From the NCBI GenBank assembly GCA_905221605.1, contig CAJNDS010000369.1, forward strand, positions 726,501 through 790,500: 64,000 bases of DNA. The letters run 5' to 3'. Made by a program: the position numbers and the translations under genes. Under the pieces are notes generated by a model. That model did no database searches, was not told the origin of the DNA, and saw only the letters and a list, made by a program, of their open reading frames with translations. Source of the DNA: Symbiodinium natans (lineage: Eukaryota; Sar; Dinophyceae; Suessiales; Symbiodiniaceae). Positions 52,601 to 61,600 of the stretch are shown here, one piece after another; position 1 is the first letter of the stretch; each line of letters begins with the position of its first letter.

Positions 52601-55600
52601 ACGATGATCATAGGGACACCCATCGCCATTGCGACACCTTCCCTTATTGAAGAACCTGCACAGCTTGCTGTAACCAGGTGACAACACCGTCTTTGGTGTC
52701 ATGTAAGCCTTTTTGTACTGGTCAGGATCCATGTAGGCTTCCATTGGCTTGTTCTCCCTTTTGCTCATGGATTGCACTGCACCATCAAGCTCCTGCAAAA
52801 ATAGCTTGGTGTCCAACCAAAGCGCGTTCCAAAACTCATCTTCCCCTTGATTCAGCACCGTCGCCACCGCTTCACCCACAACTGGTCGAGAAAATCTCCT
52901 TTTTCTACATGCCAGTTCGAAAAGCGCGTTGTGGTACTGTTTTCGGGAAAAAGTGGTTAACTTCCCCAAGCCTGTGCTTTCTGTACCATCAGGCTTCCAA
53001 CCATCATCTTGCAAGATGCCATACGCGCGCCGAGCTTCCGCATTGAGGAATGCCTGATCCGCAACACACTCCTGTAAATCTTCCATCGGCCGACCTAACA
53101 GCATCCCAGTAATTTTGCCAACATAGGCTTCCTCTTCATTTCCATTCTCCAGAAGAGCTTTGTAGATCTTTTCTCCATAAAGTTGCCTTTCTTTTCGTTC
53201 TTCAGAAGACAACTCCTGTACCACAAGCTCTTCATAGGATTGCTCTTCCTCCTGTTTCCAGTCCCATTGACCGTTGGAATCTTGGTACCATTGACCAGCA
53301 TACCATGAATCCGTCCACCACGTACTCCAGCCGCTGGGTTTCCACTTCCGCAGCGTCGAAGAAGAGTCCTCCACGTCCTCTTCCAAAACCAGAAAGGTGT
53401 CCAAGATTATGGTACCATCATCTTCCACTCGTTTCACTGTTCCATTGACAGTATCACCAAACTTGAACTGATATGCATTGTTCCCTTCTGCAGGAATCAA
53501 TACATTCATATCCCCATGGTCCAAAAAAGCTCCATACCCATTGATGCAGCGCACCAGACCCATGATCTCATCTCCCTCTTGATAGCAATGTGGCCCAGGT
53601 GACTCCAAGGCTCCCGCTCGGGGCACTTTCTTTACACGCTCTTCAGAAACCATCTCTGTATCATCGGCTCCTGGCGCATCCTTTGTCTTCACCTTTGGGT
53701 CACACTGCTCGTCCTGCTCCACGAGTCCCACAAGCTCATCTTTTTTGTGCTCCTGGATTTCAGGACCTCCCTTTTTCTCCGCCAACGGCTTTGCCCCATC
53801 TGCTGTAGTTCGCTCGGTGTCGACTTCCGGTGAACTTCCAGACGGCAACGCTTCTCCCTTCATGGGAGTGGACCCATCATTGGAGTCCCTTGTCTCACCT
53901 TCTGCAGCAGGCAAATCTTCTTCCACTGCAGGGCAATTGAGTCGATCATCCACGGCAGGCACGCTTTCTTCCACCGCAGGCTCCTTTGGTTCCATGGCCT
54001 CCAAAGGAGACTTTCCACCATCATTGACCACAGCTGCCTCATTGGCTCCGGTGTAGCCCTTGTCATTTCGTTCCTCGCTGCTAACTTCAGGTTGCACCAG
54101 TGCGTCCACCTGTGAACCTCCATCATCAGCTGCTGCGGAGACCTGCGCCCCATTGTTGCAGTCGCCCGTGGAACGTACCACCACATGCACCTCAACCCGT
54201 GCTTCCTTCGCACTCCAGGTAATATCTGGCGCATCAACCCGCGCATCATTGGCGCTCCAGGCCTCATTTTTCAGATCATCCGTGTCTCCAGCTATTCCAG
54301 AAGCTTCTTTTTCCCCTTGAATGGCAGAATTCTTGGCACCAAACGAAGAGACCTCCTCAGTCGTAACACACAACTTTTTCTCTCCATCCTCCGAATCTTC
54401 AGGACCACCTTCCTGAACAACAGGTACCACATCCACCACTCGCTCTTCTGCAGCCGACACAGTTCCGATCACCTCATTGGGCATTTTCTCTTCTGGATCC
54501 ACCAATTCCATCGCTGCCCCACCCTCAGAAAGCGCTTCTGTTTCTTCCCGATCCAGGTGTTGAGCTCCAGCGATGTTGGCTTGGTTCCCAGGAATCCCTT
54601 CCTCATCAGGAGAACCCGAGGTCGGGGCGTCACCATCAGCCCTAGGACCGCTATCCCTGATAGTAGAGGAAAAATCTTTTTCACCTAAACTATTTACACT
54701 ACCCTGGAATGCCCTCGTAGACTCAGTCTTCGGAGTAGAGGATGAAGAATCCAGTGCCGCCTCCATTTCCAGCTCATTGCCCAAAGGAGACCCAACCACC
54801 TCGTCACTCTTCACCTTTTCACCTACCACCGGCAATGTCCACGTGGTTTCGTGCGTATCCAGGCAGTAATAATATTGTCTCCCATCTTCATGGAGGTGCA
54901 ATTCCCACATTGTGCCATCACACGCTTGGATCAGATGCTCGTCTTTCCGAAAACCGTCCCTTTCAGAAACCTGTCGCATCTCGTCCTCTTCTTCTGACAG
55001 CTGTCGCAACCGTTCAGCCTCCATCTGTAGGATCTCCTCCTCCCCCATGGCGTATTCAGCAGCAGGTGCAGCTTCAAAGCCGTCCGCACCCTTCTGTTTG
55101 TGACCGCTTCCACCACCTTGGGAACTCGAAGATGGACCTTTTTTGATCTTGTTCAACGGCCTCCTGGTCGCTTGTAGCACTTCTCCAATCAGATCGGTCT
55201 GAGACTCTTGGTCTACCATTCGACCCGAAGTCGAAGACGACGGCTGGTACCCGTGTTTATGTAACACTCGTAAAACAGTCACCTCCATTTCACGATCTAT
55301 GCCACCAGTCGCATCCCAGTTCCTTTTTTCACCAGGCTTTGGCGGTACAGAAACAGCACGTCCTTCAGCTTCAGCATTGCTAACCATATCCCTATTGGGA
55401 TTCATACCCGCATTGGGGCTTTCTGCAACCAAGGCCTCTTCCAGATGTACTTCAGAGTCGGGAATCACCTCTTCCAACACCGATCTTTCACCCAGAGACT
55501 CAGCTGCACCATTTCCAGCTCCACCATCTTGTCCACCATCCGAGGCAAGTTGGAGCCATCGCTTCGGAGAAGGCATTGCTTCTTGATCCCAAAACCTTGA

Positions 55601-58600
55601 ACGAACACTTAACCGCAGGGAACCTAATTTGGGCTCATAACCTACGGGGGGACAACCAAGGAAGGNNNNNNNNNNNNNNNNNNNNNNNNNNNNNNNNNNN
55701 NNNNNNNNNNNNNNNNNNNNNNNNNNNNNNNNNNNNNNNNNNNNNNNNNNNNNNNNNNNNNNNNNGCAAGCGTCCAACCATCACGGTACCTGACCTTATC
55801 AAAAAGCTCCCGATAGGAACCTCTCGGCATAGTTTTTGCACCGGAGTCTTCAGCTTCACGCACCTGAGTGAGGGTTCGCACCGCCGCTCTTCCAGTCCCT
55901 TTGTTCCCAGAAGATTGTTGTACCCGTACAGATGCATCAGACGGAACTGCCTTTTCCGGTCCTCCCGGTCGATATCGGACCTCACCCACCAATTGCAGAA
56001 TTTTGCATGCGGTCACTTTGTTGATCCCTTTGTCAACCAAATCTTCCACAAAGATGAACTCTTGCCAGTCCGACACATTGGTCACACCAAGCGTAATCAT
56101 CACCTCACTTACATGAGGGGTATACACCCACAGGTGTGCGTTGCGAGCCATCCAATTTTCAATCGGCTCCTCCGGATTGTGAAGCTGGATACTAGTGGAT
56201 GCAGCCACCGAATTCTTTTGCTCATCAGCTTCTACTTCATCCAGAATACCTTTTTCACCATCTTTTTGTGACACATTGGTCATTTGCAGCGCTTTTGGTG
56301 CCGAGGATGAGGAAGATTCAGCTCCCCCACTCGCAGGTGGCTGAAAAGTGCTTCTATCCGTAAGCTCCCATCCTCTCTCTTTTTCAAACCGGACCTGATT
56401 GGCCACCTGTACCAAGTGTTTCAGGAGCGACAACCGCTCCTCTGACATCTCGTCATGGGAGTACTTGCAGAAATTTAACCCTTTCCGGCAACGTCCTCTG
56501 AGGTAATAATCGAAACAGCAATGGTGGAACCCTGCGTCCCTTAGTGACTTCCTGGAAGCATTGTCCCAAGCTTTGCCGGGCTCCCAAGTCCCTTCCAATG
56601 CTATGTCATCGTTGTGAAGGTACCTGCATGTAGTCCCATATTTACAACCACCTTGATTGTAATACAGACACAGCCGACCTTTTGGCTCACCTGACGTAGG
56701 CTCACCCTTTGATGCACCTTTGCCAAAATTGTACTTGGCCCGGAAGGCTAAATCCTCCCGCTCCTGCTGCGCCTCATCCACTGTACCTTCCTCTGTGGGA
56801 GGGTCACCGATGTTCCCGTCCTCATCATCAGCTTCTTGGCTATTCTTTGGATCAGTTGACCCCCCTTCTGGCCAACCTTCACCGTACCGACGATGCTCAT
56901 AGGGACACCCATCGCCATTGCGACACCTTCCCTTATTGAAGAACCTGCACAGCTTGCTGTAACCAGGTGACAACACCGTCTTTGGTGTCATGTAAGCCTT
57001 TTTGTACTGGTCAGGATCCATGTAGGCTTCCATTGGCTTGTTCTCCCTTTTGCTCATGGATTGCACTGCACCATCAAGCTCCTGCAAAAATAGCTTGGTG
57101 TCCAACCAAAGCGCGTTCCAAAACTCATCTTCCCCTTGATTCAGCACCGTTGCCACCGCTTCACCCACAACTGGTCGAGAAAATCTCCTTTTTCTACATG
57201 CCAGTTCGAAAAGCGCGTTGTGGTACTGTTTTCGGGAAAAAGTGGTTAACTTCCCCAAGCCTGTGCTTTCTGTACCATCAGGCTTCCAACCATCATCTTG
57301 CAAGATGCCACACGCGCGCCGAGCTTCCGCATTGAGGAATGCCTGATCCGCAACACACTCCTGTAAATCTTCCATCGGCCGACCTAACAGCATCCCAGTA
57401 ATTTTGCCAACATAGGCTTCCTCTTCATTTCCATTCTCCAGAAGAGCTTTGTAGATCTTTTCTCCATAAAGTTGCCTTTCTTTTCGTTCTTCAGAAGACA
57501 ACTCCTGTACCACAAGCTCTTCATCGGATTGCTCTTCCTCTTGTTTCCAGTCCCATTGACCGTTGGAATCTTGGTACCATTGACCAGCATACCATGAATC
57601 CGTCCACCACGTACTCCAGCCGCTGGGTTTCCACTTCCGCAGCGTCGAAGAAGAGTCCTCCACGTACTCTTCCAAAACCAGAAAGGTGTCCAAGATTATG
57701 GTACCATCATCTTCCACTCGTTTCACTGTTCCATTGACAGTATCACCAAACTTGAACTGATATGCATTGTTCCCTTCTGCAGGAATCAATACATTCATAT
57801 CCCCATGGTCCAAAAAGGCTCCATACCCATTGATGCAGCGCACCAGACCCATGATCTCATCTCCCTCTTGATAGCAATGTGGCCCAGGTGACTCCAAGGC
57901 TCCCGCTCGGGGCACTTTCCTTACACGCTCTTCAGAAACCATCTCTGTATCATCGGCTCCTGGCGCATCCTTTGTCTTCACCTTTGGGTCACACTGCTCG
58001 TCCTGCTCCACGAGTCCCACAAGCTCATCTTTTTTGTGCTCCTGGATTTCAGGACCTCCCTTTTTCTCCGCCAACGGCTTTGCCTCATCTGCTGTAGTTC
58101 GCTCGGTGTCGACTTCCAGTGAACTTCCAGACGGCAACGCTTCTCCCTTCATGGGAGTGGACCCATCATTGGAGTCCTTTGTCTCACCTTCTGCAGCAGG
58201 CAAATCTTCTTCCACTGCAGGGCAATTGAGTCGATCATCCACGGCAGGCACGCTTTCTTCCACCGCAGGCTCCTTTGGTTCCATGGCCTCCAAAGGAGAA
58301 TTTCCACCATCATTGACCACAGCTGCCTCATTGGCTCCGGTGTAGCCCTTGTCATTTCGTTCCTCGCTGCTAACTTCAGGTTGCACCAGTGCGTCCACCT
58401 GTGAACCTCCATCATCAGCTGCTGCGGAGACCTGCGCCCCATTGTTGCAGTCGCCCGTGGAACGTACCACCACATGCACCTCAACCCGTGCTTCCTTCGC
58501 ACTCCAGGTAATATCTGGCGCATCAACCCGCGCATCATTGGCGCTCCAGGCCTCATTTTTTAGATCATCCGTGTCTCCAGCTATTCCAGAAGCTTCTTTT

Positions 58601-61600
58601 TCCCCTTGAATGGCAGAATTCTTGGCACCAAACGAAGAGACCTCCTCAGTCGTAACACACAACTTTTTCTCTCCATCCTCCGAATCTCCAGGACCACCTT
58701 CCTGAACAACAGGTACCACATCCACCACTCGCTCTTCTGCAGCCGACACAGTTCCGATCACCTCATTGGGCATTTTCTCTTCTGGATCCACCAATTCCAT
58801 CGCTGCCCCACCCTCAGAAAGCGCTTCTGTTTCTTCCCGATCCAGGTGTTGAGCTCCAGCGATGTTGGCTTGGTTCCCAGGAATCCCTTCCTCATCAGGA
58901 GAACCCGGGGTCGGGGCGTCACCATCAGCCCTAGGACCGCTATCCCTGATAGTAGAGGAAAAATCTTTTTCACCTAAACTATTTACACTACCCTGGAATG
59001 CCCTCGTAGACTCAGTCTTCGGAGTAGAGGATGAAGAATCCAGTGCCGCCTCCATTTCCAGCTCATTGCCCAAAGGAGACCCAACCACCTCGTCACTCTT
59101 CACCTTTTCACCTACCACCGGCAATGTCCACTTGGTTTCGTGCGTATCCAGGCAGTAATAATATTGTCTCCCATCTTCATGGAGGTGCAATTCCCACATT
59201 GTGCCATCACACGCTTGGATCAGATGCTCGTCTTTCCGAAAACCGTCCCTTTCAGAAACCTGTCGCATCTCGTCCTCTTCTTCTGACAGCTGTCGCAACC
59301 GTTCAGCCTCCATCTGTAGGATCTCCTCCTCCCCCATGGCGTATTCAGCAGCAGGTGCAGCTTCAAAGCCGTCCGCACCCTTCTGTTTGTGACCGCTTCC
59401 ACCACCTTGGGAACTCGAAGATGGACCCTTTTTGATCTTGTTCAACGGCCTCCTGGTCGCTTGTAGCACTTCTCCAATCAGATCGGTCTGAGACTCTTGG
59501 TCTACCATTCGACCCGAAGTCGAAGACGACGGCTGGTACCCGTGTTTGTGTAACACTCGTAAAACAGTCACCTCCATTTCACGATCTATGCCACCAGTCG
59601 CATCCCAGTTCCTTTTTTCACCAGGCTTTGGCGGTACAGAAACAGCACGTCCTTCAGCTTCAGCATTGCTAACCATATCCCTATTGGGATTCATACCCGC
59701 ATTGGGGCTTTCTGCAACCAAGGCCTCTTCCAGATGTACTTCAGCGTCGGGAATCACCTCTTCCAACACCGATCTTTCACCCAGAGACTCAGCTGCACCA
59801 TTTCCAGCTCCACCATCTTGTCCACCATCCGAGGCAAGTTGGAGCCATCGCTTCGGAGAAGGCATTGCTTCTTGATCCCAAAACCTTGAAAGAACACTTA
59901 ACCGCAGGGAACCTAATTTGGGCTCATAACCTACGGGGGGACAACCAAGGAAGGAAATCAACTCCCCTAATCGCCCTGAACTTATATTTCCCAGATCGAA
60001 CCAAGAAACAACCAAGAACACGGATAAGAGCAACCCAGGGGGGAAGGAAAGGGGGAAGGAATCCACACCCTTACCAAACCCTAAGAACCCAGGCACTACT
60101 TTTTGAACTTGTGGCTTTCTGTTCAAGCCCATCTTGAGCCAAATACGATTACCGGGTTCATTAACCCTTCCAACTTCCAACACTAACTCCTTTCTACAAT
60201 ACCAATTGCAGCTCCGCATAGGGTTTAGGGTTTAGGGTTTAGGGTTTAGGGTTTAGGGTTTAGGGTGAGGGTTTAGGGTGCCTCCGTGTCGCCAGAATGA
60301 CTGTGTGCTTTCAAGCCCTCAAATCTTGGCGCCCTGGTAACCTGCCGTCAGGGTCGGAATAACTACAAATGTTATTCCCTTTTGGTCCCTATATAATCAG
60401 ACTATCATCACCGGCAAAACCCGGCTTGTATCATTAAGGCCCCTACAGTAGCTCTAATTAAACCCTAAACCCTTGTGTATTATTTTTTTAAGGCCCCTAG
60501 GTTACCAAACCCTAAACCCTAAACCCTAAACCCTAAACCCTAAACCCTAAACCCTAAACCCTAAACCCTAAACCCTAAACCCTAAACCCTAAACCCTAAC
60601 CCTACAAAGTCTGGCAGAGTGTGTTGGACAGCTTGAGAGTGGATCGGGGGCGTGGCATTGGGCAGCCTCGGCATGACGCGGGGGGGGGGGGGGGGGTTAG
60701 GGGGGTTTAGGGTTTAGGGTTTAGGGTTTAGGGTTTAGGGTTTAGGGTTTAGGGTTTAGGGTTTAGGGTTTAGGGTTTAGGGTTTAGGGTTTAGGGTTTA
60801 GGGTTTAGGGTTTAGGGCTATCAGGGGGGTAGAAGTGGGGATATAAGGGGAAATGTAAGAGTGGTCTAAGGGGGCTTAAGGGGCGCATAAGGTAAGAGTA
60901 GTCTAAGGGGGGGTTCAGGGGCGCATAAGGCTCGAAAGTCCCCACACCTCTGTCATGCTTGTGGCAGTGTCTCCTTTCTTGATTGTTGGACCGCGTGTGA
61001 ATGGCAGACGTTGAGAGCGCCCCTTGCGCGATGTACTGTGCAAGTTGGGCTCACCGGTGGTGGAGTTCAATTCCGGCAATGAGCCGGAGCCTTTGTAGGA
61101 TGAGCGTGTGTGCTCCTTTTTGCTGGTGCTACTGTGTTGTGTAGATGTGCAACGCTAGAGCCCTGCAGCCCCCCAACCTTCTCTCTCTCTCTCTTTTTTT
61201 CCTTTCTCGTTGCCTTTCTCTTGTTTGTCTCTCGCTCGCGCTCTCGCTCTCTCTCTCTCTCTCTCGCTCTCTTTCTCTCTCGCTCGGTCGGGGGCAGCAG
61301 CCTACTGTAGGAGTCCAGAGTCTTGTCGTTTGAGCAGTCAAGTCGACTAGGCGAGTGTTCAAAGGTTTTTCGGAGCAGTGGAGTTTAGTGTGTAGGGTTT
61401 AGGGTGGGCGTGCGAGGAACGACTATGGGTTCATGTGGGCTTCTATCCATTGGAGCAGCAGCTTCGTAACCACCGCACTCAGCACTAGAATCGCTAGAAC
61501 TCTCCTGCGTCGCCAATGTGTGTATACTCACATACACAGTATATGTATGGTATGTGTTTACAAATGTATGTATGACAGATATCTTGTTTGTATTTATTTC

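Larger units (their letters stand above)
47084..60218 (-). mobile_element. Copia-like LTR retroelement, apparently non-autonomous
   Basis: Read on the - strand: 287-bp LTR (60218-59932), primer-binding site, one giant ORF, polypurine tract, 287-bp LTR (47370-47084). The LTRs are identical by eye, begin TG and end TA. TAGGG flanks both ends (47079-47083 and 60219-60223), a 5-bp target duplication. Copia elements make 5-bp duplications, and the primer-binding site also fits copia. I see no integrase, reverse transcriptase or RNase H, so it would need enzymes from elsewhere. The internal 100-N gap sits between two near-identical copies of the 5' half, so the mapped length is not reliable; without the duplicated part the element would be about 8.8 kb. 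Confidence 0.85.

Noticed and set aside
53580-53590. Claim that the S1-like segment is a proven S1 domain
   Set aside because: The pattern fits, but I cannot run a profile search, so it is reported only as S1-like.
47842-55586. Many + strand ORFs opposite the giant ORF
   Set aside because: Antisense shadows of the - strand coding sequence with no own domains.
60219-60219. ATG at the outer edge of the 5' LTR as start of the giant ORF
   Set aside because: This ATG arises only by joining the LTR to the target sequence; the Met after the primer-binding site is more likely.
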